DNA from: Prochlorococcus sp. AG-679-M10
GTDB lineage: Bacteria; Cyanobacteriota; Cyanobacteriia; PCC-6307; Cyanobiaceae
DNA: 64,000 nucleotides
Assembly (NCBI GenBank): GCA_003210655.1
Contig: QCUQ01000005.1
Span: 1-64,000, forward strand
Direction: 5' to 3'
The stretch's first letter is position 1. Every line of letters begins with the position of its first letter. This document shows, in pieces, positions 17,890 to 27,482 of the stretch. A program made the position numbers and the translations under genes. Below the pieces are notes generated by a model. It was not told the origin of the DNA. It worked only from the letters and a program-made list of their open reading frames with translations, and searched no databases.

Positions 17890-18400
17890 TTATTCTCTCA
17901 AATTGATACTCTGTATTAGAAATTAAATCATAGAGAAATTCTTTTTCTCCTTTTATTGTATTAACAGTAGATTTTAAATCAGAAATCGTTGAATCTCTCA
18001 TCAGTTCAAAAACTCGGATAGCTTTTTTAAGAGGTACACCAAGAGCTAAATAAGTATTTTTAAGATCCTTTAAACAGTTTTTAGATAAAACTGATTCATC
18101 ATTAGTAATTAAAAGGTAAGAAACAATCCTTAAAATAATTTCTCCATCTCTTAGACAAACAGACATCTTATTTGTGGTATCTATAGATATTTTTGTATTA
18201 ACTGAATCTTGATTTTCACAAATCATTGCAGTTACAGCATCAGCGGCAATTGCGTGAGAATTATTTGTTATTGAATTTATTGCATCTAATCTTGAGTTTG
18301 CAGTATTTATAAATTCCTTTATGTATTCAATATTTTTATTACTTATATTTTCTAATTCTCTGTCAGTTGATAAAATTTGATTACTATTTGAAACTGTCAT
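17873..18400 (-). CDS. cpeB: Reduced phycoerythrin beta chain (Prochlorococcus type)
   Basis: Degenerate beta subunit of phycoerythrin, 175 residues, in a genus that uses divinyl chlorophylls instead of phycobilisomes. The globin-like helices are recognisable ([50 protein letters not shown]). Numbering matches the canonical chain: Cys82 is kept, Cys61 and Cys109 are kept, but position 50 is Ala, and no Cys remains in the C-terminal region where Cys165 would sit. A single chromophore at Cys82 is therefore likely. No alpha chain or linker gene is nearby. The frame is intact, so it is not a pseudogene by sequence. The name ppeB is also used. Confidence 0.92.
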   Translation of the reverse strand: MTVSNSNQILSTDRELENISNKNIEYIKEFINTANSRLDAINSITNNSHAIAADAVTAMICENQDSVNTKISIDTTNKMSVCLRDGEIILRIVSYLLITNDESVLSKNCLKDLKNTYLALGVPLKKAIRVFELMRDSTISDLKSTVNTIKGEKEFLYDLISNTEYQFERIINLLR

Positions 18401-18557
18401 TATTAAATCTAAAAACTTTAAATTTTTATCTGTTTATAATAGATCAGAGTTAATTAAAATAATTAAATCTTAAAATAAACGAAATGGTTCTTAATCAAAA
18501 ACTACATTTCGAAGTGATATTCAAAATACTGTAAATAAAAAAATTTTTTCGCTAAGA

Positions 18558-18563
18558 TATAAT
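18558..18563 (+). promoter_or_regulatory. Putative -10 box
   Basis: TATAAT at 18558-18563 lies 18 bases before the TTG start of the small coiled-coil gene, within the 181-base spacer dividing it from the phycoerythrin beta gene. No convincing -35 was found. The rest of the spacer is AT-rich and without other visible structure. Confidence 0.35.
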
Positions 18564-18581
18564 CATTATTCCTTAAATATT

Positions 18582-18782
18582 TTGGATAAACAAGAATTAA
18601 AATTATCAAAAAAACTTGTTTCTTCTTATAAAAAAAGATTAGAAAAAGAAATTCTTGAGAGAAGTACTAAATTAAAAATGCCTCACAATAAGTTCGAAGA
18701 AATTATCAACAATAACAATGAATTAATAAATTTAAAAAAAGCTTTAGAAGAATTAGAGACTAACCCTCATTCTTCAAATTAA
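18582..18782 (+). CDS. Small coiled-coil protein, unknown function
   Basis: A 66-residue, highly charged, almost wholly helical protein (KLSKKLVSSYKKRLEKEI, ELINLKKALEELE) with heptad-like spacing. The start is TTG at 18582, 18 bases after a TATAAT box. It lies 40 bases before the helicase gene on the same strand and may share its transcript. Its size and charge would suit a small adaptor, but no family is recognised. Confidence 0.5.
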   Translation: MDKQELKLSKKLVSSYKKRLEKEILERSTKLKMPHNKFEEIINNNNELINLKKALEELETNPHSSN

Positions 18783-18822
18783 ACTAAGGAAAAAAATTTT
18801 TTAATAATACAACCTATAAAAA

Positions 18823-21231
18823 GTGCATCAAACAAACAACTTCCTTTTTAAATCCTTAAATAATGCACAATTAAAAGCAGTAAATCATATCAATGGGCCA
18901 ATGCTTGTTGTAGCAGGTGCAGGTAGTGGAAAAACCAAGGCTCTTACTCATAGAATTGCTAATCTAATTGAGAATAACTCTGTAGATCCTTATAACATTC
19001 TCGCAGTTACCTTTACAAATAAAGCTGCTAAAGAAATGAAAGCAAGACTTCAAGTACTTCTTGCACAAGAACTAGCTTTAAATCAATTTGGGCAGCCTTG
19101 GTCAACCCTCAAGGAATTTGATCAGAATCAACTAAGAACAAATATTGATCAAGAAAGACTAAGGGACTTATGGATAGGAACTTTTCATGCATTATTTTCA
19201 AGACTTTTAAGATACGATATTGAAAAATATCAAGATCCTGAAGGCCTAACCTGGACAAGGCAATTTTCTATTTATGATGAGACAGATTCTCAGACATTAG
19301 TAAAAGAAATTATTAGTCAAGATATGAGTCTTGATCCAAAAAGATTTGATCCTAAGAAAATTAAAAGAGCTATTAGTAACGCAAAAAATCAATGTTTTAC
19401 AGCTAATGACCTTGAAGAAAAAGCTGATAATCATTTTGATAAAATAATTGCAGATGCTTACAGAAGATACAGAATATCTCTCTCAAAAAATAATGCTTTA
19501 GACTTTGATGATCTTTTACTACTTCCTGTGTTTTTATTAAGGCAAAATGATTTAGTTAGAGATTACTGGCATAAAAGATTTCAGCATGTATTAGTTGATG
19601 AATATCAAGATACAAATAGGACACAATATGAACTTATCAAATTAATTACGGCTGGGAATAAAGAACCAAATAAATTTTGTGAATGGGATGATAGATCAGT
19701 TTTTGTTGTAGGAGATGCTGATCAAAGTATTTATAGTTTCAGGGCAGCAGATTTCAGAATATTAATTGGATTTCAAGAAGACTTTAAAAATTCATCTAAT
19801 AATGATCAGAAAGTCTCTCTGGTTAAATTAGAGGAAAACTATAGATCTTCATCAAATATTCTAACTGCTGCAAACTCTTTGATTGAAAATAATACTGAAA
19901 GAATTGATAAAGTTTTAAGGCCTACAAGGGAGGAAGGAGAACTTTTAAAGTTGCTTAGCTGCGATGATGAGATATCTGAAGCTGAGGCAATAACAACAAA
20001 ATTAAGATCTCTAAATAATTACAATAATCAACCTATCTGGAAAAATTTTGCAATCCTCTATAGGACTAGGGCTCAATCTAGAGTATTAGAAGAATCTCTA
20101 GTAAGATGGAGAATTCCATATACAATCTTTGGCGGATTACGTTTTTATGATAGAAGAGAAGTTAAAGATGCAGTTGCCTATTTAAAAGTCTTAGTAAATT
20201 CTTCAGATAACGTAAGCCTTTTAAGAATAATAAATGTTCCAAGAAGGGGAATAGGAAAAACAACTATTCAAAAGCTTAATGAGATATCAAATAAGATGAA
20301 CATTCCTTTATGGGAGCTTATAAATGACAAACAAAGCTTAGATGAGACTATAGGGAGATCGTCAAAGGCCATTAATAAATTCACAGAGCTTATGAATGAC
20401 CTTCTTTGCTACATAGAGAACTCGGGGCCTGCACAAATTCTTCAGTTAATTTTAGAAAGAAGCGGTTACTTAAGTGATTTATTAACAAGTGGTTCAGAGG
20501 AATCTGAAGATAGAAGAAATAATCTTCAGGAATTAATAAATGCTGCTACTCAATTTGAAGAAGAGACAGAGAACCCAGATGTAGAGGGTTTTTTGTCAAC
20601 AGCAGCTTTAACAACAGACAATGATACAAAAAAAAATCATCCTAACTCTGTCACTTTAATGACTCTCCATAACAGTAAAGGATTAGAATTTCAAAATGTA
20701 TTTATAACTGGACTAGAACAAGGTTTATTCCCAAGCCATAGGTCAATTGATACTCCTTCTCTTTTAGAAGAAGAAAGAAGATTATGCTACGTAGGTATAA
20801 CAAGAGCTAAAGAGAGAGTTTTCTTATCACATGCAAGAGAAAGAAGATTGTGGGGAGGTATGCGAGAAGCAACAATTCCTTCAATATTTCTCTCAGAAAT
20901 ACCAGAGGAATTAATTGACGGGGAATTACCCCAATCTGGTGGTGCTTCTATTAGAAGGGATCGTCATCTTGACCGTTTAACAAGAGTGGATCGAAACGAT
21001 TCAAATGAATTTATTAATAAACCTATAAATGCAGTAAGAAAACTATATTCAGGACCCAGTAAAGGTAAAAGTTGGTTGATTGGAGATCAGGTAATTCACT
21101 CCAAATTTGGTAAGGGTGAAATTATACATATTTTTGGCAGTGGGGAAAAAATATCGTTAGCAGTAAAGTTTGGTGATAAAGGGAGCAAAATTCTAGACCC
21201 AAGATTAGCTCCAATAAGAGCAATAAACTGA
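18823..21231 (+). CDS. UvrD/PcrA-type superfamily 1 DNA helicase
   Basis: ATP-dependent 3'-5' DNA helicase acting in nucleotide-excision and mismatch repair and replication restart, 802 residues. Motifs run in order: Q-motif LNNAQLKAVNH, Walker A AGAGSGKTKALTHRI, Ia TFTNKAAKEMKAR, II VDEYQDTNR, III VGDADQSIYSFRAAD, IV YRTRAQSR, V VTLMTLHNSKGLEF and VI YVGITRAKERVFL. The C-terminal tail after about residue 690 resembles the PcrA/UvrD RNA-polymerase-binding fold (GDQVIHSKFGKGEI). GTG start at 18823. The CCA gene follows after 7 bases. Confidence 0.95.
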   Translation: MHQTNNFLFKSLNNAQLKAVNHINGPMLVVAGAGSGKTKALTHRIANLIENNSVDPYNILAVTFTNKAAKEMKARLQVLLAQELALNQFGQPWSTLKEFDQNQLRTNIDQERLRDLWIGTFHALFSRLLRYDIEKYQDPEGLTWTRQFSIYDETDSQTLVKEIISQDMSLDPKRFDPKKIKRAISNAKNQCFTANDLEEKADNHFDKIIADAYRRYRISLSKNNALDFDDLLLLPVFLLRQNDLVRDYWHKRFQHVLVDEYQDTNRTQYELIKLITAGNKEPNKFCEWDDRSVFVVGDADQSIYSFRAADFRILIGFQEDFKNSSNNDQKVSLVKLEENYRSSSNILTAANSLIENNTERIDKVLRPTREEGELLKLLSCDDEISEAEAITTKLRSLNNYNNQPIWKNFAILYRTRAQSRVLEESLVRWRIPYTIFGGLRFYDRREVKDAVAYLKVLVNSSDNVSLLRIINVPRRGIGKTTIQKLNEISNKMNIPLWELINDKQSLDETIGRSSKAINKFTELMNDLLCYIENSGPAQILQLILERSGYLSDLLTSGSEESEDRRNNLQELINAATQFEEETENPDVEGFLSTAALTTDNDTKKNHPNSVTLMTLHNSKGLEFQNVFITGLEQGLFPSHRSIDTPSLLEEERRLCYVGITRAKERVFLSHARERRLWGGMREATIPSIFLSEIPEELIDGELPQSGGASIRRDRHLDRLTRVDRNDSNEFINKPINAVRKLYSGPSKGKSWLIGDQVIHSKFGKGEIIHIFGSGEKISLAVKFGDKGSKILDPRLAPIRAIN

Positions 21232-21238
21232 AATTTGC

Positions 21239-22486
21239 ATGAATGATATTTCTGCTTATATAAATTCAGCAATAGTAAAACTTCCTTTTAATTTATTTAA
21301 TATAATTTCTGAGTATATTGAAATGAATAAAAGGGTTAAAGTTGCAATTGTGGGTGGCTATATAAGAGATTTATTAATCACTAAAATTCATAAAAAGACT
21401 TTTTTCGAGCCACTCGATATTGATATTGTTACAGAGGGATCCTCAGTTGATTTAGCAAAATTCATAAAAAAAAATATCTCAAACGTTGAACTTTGTTTGA
21501 TAAAAGAATTTGAAATATACGATACTGTAGAACTAAATATTAATGATTTAAAAATTGATATAGCTTCTGCAAGAAAAGAGAATTATGAAGCTCCAGGTTT
21601 AAATCCAATCGTAAAAAATGCAAATATTGAAGAGGATTTAAAAAGAAGAGATTTCAGTATAAATGCAATAGCTTTTGAATTTTCAAAGCAAGAAATTTAT
21701 GATTTCTTTGATGGCATAAAACATATACAAGAAAAAGAATTACATTTGCTGCATGATAATAGCATTCAAGATGACCCTAGTAGATTAATAAGATGCGCAA
21801 GATATGCATCAAGATTAGGTTTCAAAATTTCAAATAAATCACTTCAACAATCTCAAAGGATTATCCAAAGATGGCCATGGGATGTCATTAAAGATGTTAA
21901 TAAATCTAGATTTCCGCCTGGAATAAGCATAAGAATTAGGATGGAATTGTCAGAAATATACAAATACGATAATCTTGCAAAAATAATTTCTTTATTAGAT
22001 GATTGGAAGATTATTTCTATTATAAATAAAAATATTATTGTTAATAATAAATTTTTAAGGGGTTTAAAGTGGATTAAAAAACTAGAGGGTAATTATATAC
22101 TCTACCTATTAAAAAATTCGGAAAATTTAGAGCTTAGTTGTCAAAGATTTTTTATTAATAGCAAGGAAAAGAAAATTCTCGAAGATTACTTAAATATCAC
22201 AAATCAATTAGATAATGAAAAAGAAAAATTCCTCTATTTGAACCCCTCACATTGGACTGAATTTATTGAAAAAAAAAATTTAGATGAAGAGACAGTGAAA
22301 TTATTAATTTGTAATGGGGGTTTATTTTGGAAATCATTTTTTAAATGGCTATTTGTTTATAAATTTATTAAGTCAAAGAAAAATGGAGAAATTTTAAAAA
22401 GTGAAGGATGGCAACCGGGTAAAGAAATGGGGGATGAGATTAAAAGGTTGAGATATATAGAGATCGATAAGATCAATATGAAATAA
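21239..22486 (+). CDS. tRNA nucleotidyltransferase / poly(A) polymerase family
   Basis: Class II nucleotidyltransferase that repairs or adds CCA to tRNA 3' ends, 415 residues. The head has VAIVGGYIRDLLI and the carboxylate pair in LDIDIVTEG. A third acidic site lies in LKIDIASARKENYEAPG. The neck motifs RRDFSINAIAFEF and DDPSRLIRCARYASRLGF bind nucleotide and tRNA. None of the four tRNA genes seen in the window encodes a complete CCA end, so CCA addition is needed. Some cyanobacteria split A- and CC-adding functions; that cannot be decided here. Confidence 0.9.
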   Translation: MNDISAYINSAIVKLPFNLFNIISEYIEMNKRVKVAIVGGYIRDLLITKIHKKTFFEPLDIDIVTEGSSVDLAKFIKKNISNVELCLIKEFEIYDTVELNINDLKIDIASARKENYEAPGLNPIVKNANIEEDLKRRDFSINAIAFEFSKQEIYDFFDGIKHIQEKELHLLHDNSIQDDPSRLIRCARYASRLGFKISNKSLQQSQRIIQRWPWDVIKDVNKSRFPPGISIRIRMELSEIYKYDNLAKIISLLDDWKIISIINKNIIVNNKFLRGLKWIKKLEGNYILYLLKNSENLELSCQRFFINSKEKKILEDYLNITNQLDNEKEKFLYLNPSHWTEFIEKKNLDEETVKLLICNGGLFWKSFFKWLFVYKFIKSKKNGEILKSEGWQPGKEMGDEIKRLRYIEIDKINMK

Positions 22487-22489
22487 CTA

Positions 22490-24655
22490 TCAATTTGTTA
22501 CTTCCCCGACCTTATACCATTCATCCTTTAAATAACGTTCATACTTAGGATTACAACTTATTAAAAGCGGCCCACAAGTTTGTGGATCTAATAATAATGA
22601 GATTTTTTCTTTAAAGCTGTCATTATTAAATTTAATTTTTTTTGAAAATGAGATAATTCTATTACGTTTTTCTGCAAAAATTTGATCAAATATTTCTTTA
22701 TTTGATTCGAACAGAGAACTTTTGATCCCTTTATGTATTAAATCAAATACTCCTGGATAAGCTTTAAATGCCAATAAATCTAATAAGACCCTAATAGGTT
22801 CAAGATTATTATTTTTCCTTAATAAATTAGATGAATCAATCATCTCTTTAAGATGTCCTATAAATCCATAGCCAGTAACATCAGTGGCTGCATTTATAAA
22901 TGTTTCTCCAAACTTATCTTGAAGCAAATAAATTTTTTCAATCAATGGTTGCTGACTTGTAACTAAATTTCTCATTATCTCCTCTGAACTATCTTTCAAA
23001 TTAATATTTTGCATATGAGCCGCAAAAAAAACTCCAACGCCTAAAGGTCTTGACATTAGTATAATATCTCCTTTTTGCATACCTGATTTTAACCATGGTT
23101 TTGCTCCATTTTTCAAAACTCCTTGAACAGTTAAAGAAATATCTATTCCTAAAGAATAAGGTTGATCAACTAAACTTCTTGACTCGAAAGTATGCCCTCC
23201 AATTAACTCACCTCCTTGTTCTTCTACTGTTGTTTTTATCCCTTTTAGACAATGAGAAAAAAGGTAGCTTTGAAAATCTTTTCCTACTTTTGGAAGAGAA
23301 ATCAAGGCCTGTACAGACGACAGTTTTACTCCGCAAGCCCATAAATCTGAGCAAGCATGCAACACAGTAATTTTTGCATTTAGCCAAGGATCACTTATCA
23401 AAGCAGGAAATCCATCAACACTTTGAAGAATGATATCTTGGTAATTTTTATAAATTTCAACAGAATCCTCAGGAGAAGTTGCAAAATTTTCAAGTTGAGC
23501 ACTTCTTAAGGATTTATTTAAAATGCTTTGAGGAATTTTAGCTGCACATCCTCTACAGTCTTGCATCCCATTTTCTATAACTTTTTGATTCATATTCGAA
23601 TCTAAAACACGAAATTTCTTGATGAACCCTTCATCAATTTTATTTTTAAGGTACCAAATAAGAAAAGAAGGCCCTATAACAATGTCACCATAAAAAGCAA
23701 AAGCCTTTGGAAACTTTCTGGGATAAGAATTTACTATTTGCAACCCAAATTTTTGAGGAGACCATTTTTTTAATGATTCACCTTTTATTTCCTTCTGAAT
23801 ATTACTTGCCAAAATATTTAAAACTTTTACTGCAAATATTCCAGATGAAGGTCTCTTAGAGGTTTCTATTATTGCGCAATCACCAGTTGCAAAAGTTCCT
23901 AAAAAATTTTTCAACCTTAATTTCTGATTTGTAAAGAATCGACCTTTTGAATCCAATTCTGAATTGTATTTTTGTACCCAATATGGTGATGAATTTCCTG
24001 TACATAAGAGAATCTTTCCATAACCAACAGGAAGTTTTCCAACTACTTCTATATTCGATCTATAAAAAGTTTTTAAGATTTTATCATCTACTTTTTTTGA
24101 TTTACATAAAATTTTTAAAGATCTTTTTTTCCATCTTTTTCTCAAGGCAAAAGCGACTTCAATTGCAGCAAGTCCACTTCCAACAATAACAAAAGATTGT
24201 TCATTTTCAGAATCATACTTATCTTCATTTTTAATTAACTCATAAGCCTTAAAAAAAGGTTTAATTGGGAAAGCAATTTGATTATTGACCAAATCTTCAA
24301 ATTCTCCTGAAATTTTGGTTTGACTTCCATAGTTAAGTACTAATTTTGAGTAACCAATTGATGGTCTATTTTTTAAGAAAATTTTTTTTAACTGAAAATC
24401 AATATTAATTACCTCTCCTTTTATAAAAGCTACTCTTGACTTTTTAGCTAAAGATCTAATATCGATTAGGCTTTCATCTAAAGAAATTGATTTAGAAATA
24501 ACAGAAGGGAACCTAGCCGAATAAACTAAATTAGTATCCCTAGATATAATTGAGATAGGAATTTCTGGCATTAATTTCGGATACATCAACCATTTTCTCA
24601 TCAAAAGAACATTTGTATGTCCGCCTCCAATTAGTACTAGATGATTAATAGTCAT
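22490..24655 (-). CDS. selD: Fusion: NADH dehydrogenase-like flavoprotein + selenide, water dikinase
   Basis: A 721-residue two-domain protein. Residues about 1-365 form a FAD/NAD-binding oxidoreductase of the type II NADH dehydrogenase kind (LVLIGGGHTNVLLMRKW start, FVIVGSGLAAIEVAFALRKRW NAD motif, GTFATGDCAII FAD motif). Residues about 372-721 are SelD, which makes selenophosphate from selenide and ATP: C-x2-C-x2-K near the domain start (DCRGCAAKI), SVDGFPALISDPW and ATDVTGYGFIGHLKEM. The fusion is known in cyanobacteria. No selenocysteine or selenouridine gene is close by. It starts 9 bases from the divergent mtnP start. Confidence 0.9.
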   Translation of the reverse strand: MTINHLVLIGGGHTNVLLMRKWLMYPKLMPEIPISIISRDTNLVYSARFPSVISKSISLDESLIDIRSLAKKSRVAFIKGEVINIDFQLKKIFLKNRPSIGYSKLVLNYGSQTKISGEFEDLVNNQIAFPIKPFFKAYELIKNEDKYDSENEQSFVIVGSGLAAIEVAFALRKRWKKRSLKILCKSKKVDDKILKTFYRSNIEVVGKLPVGYGKILLCTGNSSPYWVQKYNSELDSKGRFFTNQKLRLKNFLGTFATGDCAIIETSKRPSSGIFAVKVLNILASNIQKEIKGESLKKWSPQKFGLQIVNSYPRKFPKAFAFYGDIVIGPSFLIWYLKNKIDEGFIKKFRVLDSNMNQKVIENGMQDCRGCAAKIPQSILNKSLRSAQLENFATSPEDSVEIYKNYQDIILQSVDGFPALISDPWLNAKITVLHACSDLWACGVKLSSVQALISLPKVGKDFQSYLFSHCLKGIKTTVEEQGGELIGGHTFESRSLVDQPYSLGIDISLTVQGVLKNGAKPWLKSGMQKGDIILMSRPLGVGVFFAAHMQNINLKDSSEEIMRNLVTSQQPLIEKIYLLQDKFGETFINAATDVTGYGFIGHLKEMIDSSNLLRKNNNLEPIRVLLDLLAFKAYPGVFDLIHKGIKSSLFESNKEIFDQIFAEKRNRIISFSKKIKFNNDSFKEKISLLLDPQTCGPLLISCNPKYERYLKDEWYKVGEVTN

Positions 24656-24664
24656 TTAATTACA

Positions 24665-25564
24665 ATGAATAAACAGCATTTATTACCAATTAAAGAATCA
24701 AGATTAGGAGTAATTGGTGGGAGTGGTTTCTATTCAATTGACAAAATAGAATGTCATGAAGAAATCGAGGTCAATACACCATATGGTAAACCTTCTGATT
24801 CAATTAGGCTCTTTAAAATTGGTAATTTAGAAATTGCTTTTATAGCAAGGCATGGTAGAACACATAAGCTGAATCCGACAGAAATACCTTACAAAGCTAA
24901 TATTTGGGCTCTCCGATCAATTGGCGTGAGGTGGATAATCGCTCCATCAGCAGTTGGCTCCCTTCAAGAACAAATCAGGCCCCTTGATATTGTTATTCCA
25001 GATCAATTTATTGATCGAACTCATAAAAGACCCGCAACATTTTTTAATGAAGGAGCAGTAGCTCATGTAACGATGGGGGATCCTTTCTGTATGAACTTAT
25101 CAGGAATTTTGAGCAATGTTGGCGAAAAAAATATCCCTGGAGGAAGACAATTGCATAGAGGAGGTACATATCTAGCTATGGAGGGGCCTGCTTTCTCTAC
25201 CCGAGCAGAATCTAACTTATATAGAAGTTGGGGTTGTTCAATAATAGGTATGACTAATCATACTGAAGCAAGATTAGCTAAAGAAGCTGAGATAGCTTAT
25301 GCATCTCTATCTATGGTTACAGATTATGATTGCTGGCATCAAACTTATCAGGAAGTATCAGTAGAGATGGTTTTGGGAAATCTCAGAGCGAATACTGAAG
25401 TTGCTAACAAAATAGTTTTTGAAATCGCGAAAATTATAGATATAAAGAGACCTCAAAGCAAGTCCCATTTTTCTTTAAAGGATGGTTTAATAACTCAAAA
25501 AGAAAATATCCCTAGTTTTACAAAAGAAAAAATAAAGATATTTACTGATTCATATTGGAACTAG
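24665..25564 (+). CDS. mtnP: 5'-methylthioadenosine phosphorylase
   Basis: Splits methylthioadenosine with phosphate to adenine and methylthioribose-1-phosphate, clearing the by-product of polyamine and related synthesis. The 299-residue protein has LGVIGGSGFYSID and FIARHGRTHKLNPTEIPY (phosphate and substrate binding), then GGTYLAMEGPAFSTRAES and GMTNHTEARLAKEAEI, with TDYDCWH. ATG at 24665 is chosen; an in-frame ATG at 24641 would lie inside the divergent selD gene. Other methionine-salvage genes are not adjacent. Confidence 0.93.
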   Translation: MNKQHLLPIKESRLGVIGGSGFYSIDKIECHEEIEVNTPYGKPSDSIRLFKIGNLEIAFIARHGRTHKLNPTEIPYKANIWALRSIGVRWIIAPSAVGSLQEQIRPLDIVIPDQFIDRTHKRPATFFNEGAVAHVTMGDPFCMNLSGILSNVGEKNIPGGRQLHRGGTYLAMEGPAFSTRAESNLYRSWGCSIIGMTNHTEARLAKEAEIAYASLSMVTDYDCWHQTYQEVSVEMVLGNLRANTEVANKIVFEIAKIIDIKRPQSKSHFSLKDGLITQKENIPSFTKEKIKIFTDSYWN

Positions 25565-25597
25565 ATAATATTAAAAAGTTAAAAAGTACTGAAGATT

Positions 25598-25792
25598 TTA
25601 GCCTGCACCTACTCCTTGGTATGAACCGTAGAAAAATATACCTAAAACGAAAATAACCGCTATTCCTCCAGCTGTAGCAACTAGCCAAAGAGGAAGGGTT
25701 CCCTCGGTCCATCTTCTTTCCCATGCTACAGCTGGTCTTCCATCAGGTAGTCTATCGGGAATTCTGCCATCAGGGCCTTTTAATTTACTCAT
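25598..25792 (-). CDS. psbJ: Photosystem II protein J
   Basis: A 64-residue photosystem II subunit with one membrane helix ([20 protein letters not shown], about 34-53) and the usual C-terminus [10 protein letters not shown]. The hydrophilic N-terminus ([19 protein letters not shown]) is the longer form common in Prochlorococcus and marine Synechococcus. Last gene of psbE-F-L-J; it lies 9 bases after psbL. Confidence 0.97.
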   Translation of the reverse strand: MSKLKGPDGRIPDRLPDGRPAVAWERRWTEGTLPLWLVATAGGIAVIFVLGIFFYGSYQGVGAG

Positions 25793-25801
25793 AGTTTTAA
25801 T

Positions 25802-25921
25802 TTAGTTGAAAAAGTAACTGGAAAATAAAATTCCTAAAACAAATACTGCTAATAAGCCTAGATAGAGGCTTGTACGATTAAGTTCAACCGGAACCTTATT
25901 CGGATTTTCGTTTACTTGCAT
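25802..25921 (-). CDS. psbL: Photosystem II protein L
   Basis: A 39-residue single-helix subunit near the QA site of photosystem II. It starts [20 protein letters not shown] and ends LFSSYFFN, a near-invariant PsbL C-terminus. The longer open frame upstream overlaps psbF and is not used. Third gene of psbE-F-L-J, 11 bases after psbF. Confidence 0.97.
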   Translation of the reverse strand: MQVNENPNKVPVELNRTSLYLGLLAVFVLGILFSSYFFN

Positions 25922-25932
25922 AATTAATAAAG

Positions 25933-26076
25933 TTATCTTAAAAATTGCATAGCTGCTATTGCACCTAAGAAAAAGACTGAAGGAATCGCGAGCGCATGAA
26001 CTGCGAGCCAACGAATAGTAAAGATAGGATAAACGCGGACTTCAACAGCCTGCATTGGAGCTTGAGAATTTGACAT
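25933..26076 (-). CDS. psbF: Cytochrome b559 beta subunit
   Basis: A 47-residue subunit that shares one haem with PsbE at the photosystem II reaction centre. The haem-ligand His lies in [19 protein letters not shown], followed by AAMQFLR. The N-terminus is [20 protein letters not shown]. It starts 2 bases after psbE ends. Confidence 0.97.
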   Translation of the reverse strand: MSNSQAPMQAVEVRVYPIFTIRWLAVHALAIPSVFFLGAIAAMQFLR

Positions 26077-26078
26077 AA

Positions 26079-26327
26079 TTATTTTGTTCTTAAATCTAAT
26101 TGAGATTTAGCATCATATCTTTGCGTTACAACAGGTGCTTTAGATTCAGAAGCCTGGAAATAACTATCCGGACGAGGAGTTCCGAAAGCATCATAGGCTA
26201 AACCTGTATATACAAATAGGAAGCCCGCTATAAAAATAGCAGGGAGTGTTACTGCATGAATAATCCAGTATCTAATACTGGTGATTATTTCAAAGAATGG
26301 GCGTTCACCCGTTGAACCTGCGGCCAT
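26079..26327 (-). CDS. psbE: Cytochrome b559 alpha subunit
   Basis: Haem-binding alpha subunit of cytochrome b559, needed for photosystem II assembly, 82 residues. It starts [21 protein letters not shown]; an ATG two codons upstream (26333) is less likely. The haem-ligand His is in [18 protein letters not shown], and the lumenal tail has GTPRPDSYF. It leads the psbE-F-L-J run, downstream of ycf48 and rubA on the same strand; the 132-base gap before it may hold its own promoter. Confidence 0.98.
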   Translation of the reverse strand: MAAGSTGERPFFEIITSIRYWIIHAVTLPAIFIAGFLFVYTGLAYDAFGTPRPDSYFQASESKAPVVTQRYDAKSQLDLRTK

Positions 26328-26459
26328 AATCACAATTATTTACCCTTTGATCTTACAAGGAAAAATCCTAAGTTTGTGAAGAAATTTACAGCTTGGTTAC
26401 AGACAGTTGTTAAATTAGAAAAAAATTAAGGATTTTTTTATTTTTTAATTTACTGGAAC

Positions 26460-27473
26460 TTAGCCATTCCACCTCAAGATGTAACCCCTTTCTCCAAGTA
26501 TAAAGCCTTTTTTAGCAACAAATTCATCTTTTTCTAAGAATTGAATTTTGATATAGTTAGTTGGAAGATTTGAAGCAACAGGATCAGAACTCCATGTTTT
26601 ACCATCATCTGTACTAACTATCAAAGTCCCATTACCTCCCCCAGCCCAGATATTTCCTTCAGGATCCCAACCCATATCTAAATAGTTATAGCCATTTAGA
26701 ATTGGAACTATTGGTTTAGTCCAATTTTCTAAATCATTACTATCATCATTAAATCTTATTTCAGCTCCTCGAGATAACATCCATAAATTACCGTTTGGAT
26801 TAAATCCTATACTTTGTACTCTTTTACTGCTCGCTCTTTGATGAGCTATCCAAGTATCACTTCCGCTTTCAATAGTAGAGAAAAAATTACCAAGACTACT
26901 TACACTTACATAATCGCCATTAGGTGTTCTTCTTAAATCTCTAATACCTCCCTGCTCGGAAGGGTCTGATACTTTTGCTTCCCATGTTTCACCACTATTT
27001 GAAGTTAGATAAATAGCAGCTGAGGTTGTTGCCAATTCAGCAACCCCATTATCAATCGTTGATACTAAAAAAGGTTGACCAGGCAGCTTACCAAGGGATA
27101 ACCTTGTCCAGTTTTTACCTTCATCAACCGAGTGCATAACTAAAGAAGGTTGTCCTATCAACCACCCTTCAGAACCCCTAAAATCTATATCAAGTAAACG
27201 AAAATTCTCTTCTGCTGCTATGTCTAATGATCTTTTTTCCCATGATTTTCCTCCATCATTAGATTCCATGATTAGTCTATTTGAGCCAACCAAAAATCCA
27301 TGATTATTATCTATAAAATCTATGTCTAATGCATTTGACTGATCTTCAAATTGAATTGTTTCCCATGGACTACTTTCGTTCATTTTTACCCCTGTTGAAG
27401 AACAACTACTTAAAATAAAGCAAAGTGTAAATGTTAAAAGAAGGTTTGGAATGCTAGTTAAGAATTTTTTCAT
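26460..27473 (-). CDS. Photosystem II assembly/stability factor Ycf48 (HCF136)
   Basis: Lumenal seven-bladed beta-propeller that stabilises newly made D1 during photosystem II assembly. The 337-residue protein has a lipoprotein-type signal peptide with Cys24 in the lipobox (FILSSCSS). Repeated Asp-box turns follow ([39 protein letters not shown]), spaced about 40-45 residues. It lies 9 bases after rubA and upstream of psbE-F-L-J, the conserved cyanobacterial order, so its place supports its role. Confidence 0.95.
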   Translation of the reverse strand: MKKFLTSIPNLLLTFTLCFILSSCSSTGVKMNESSPWETIQFEDQSNALDIDFIDNNHGFLVGSNRLIMESNDGGKSWEKRSLDIAAEENFRLLDIDFRGSEGWLIGQPSLVMHSVDEGKNWTRLSLGKLPGQPFLVSTIDNGVAELATTSAAIYLTSNSGETWEAKVSDPSEQGGIRDLRRTPNGDYVSVSSLGNFFSTIESGSDTWIAHQRASSKRVQSIGFNPNGNLWMLSRGAEIRFNDDSNDLENWTKPIVPILNGYNYLDMGWDPEGNIWAGGGNGTLIVSTDDGKTWSSDPVASNLPTNYIKIQFLEKDEFVAKKGFILGERGYILRWNG

Positions 27474-27482
27474 AGATATATT

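Noticed and set aside
17873..18400. Phycoerythrin beta chain as a pseudogene
   Set aside because: The frame is intact, helices are recognisable and the key Cys82 is kept.
23095..23370. Plus-strand open frame inside selD
   Set aside because: It lies wholly within a conserved gene on the other strand and has no recognisable protein features.
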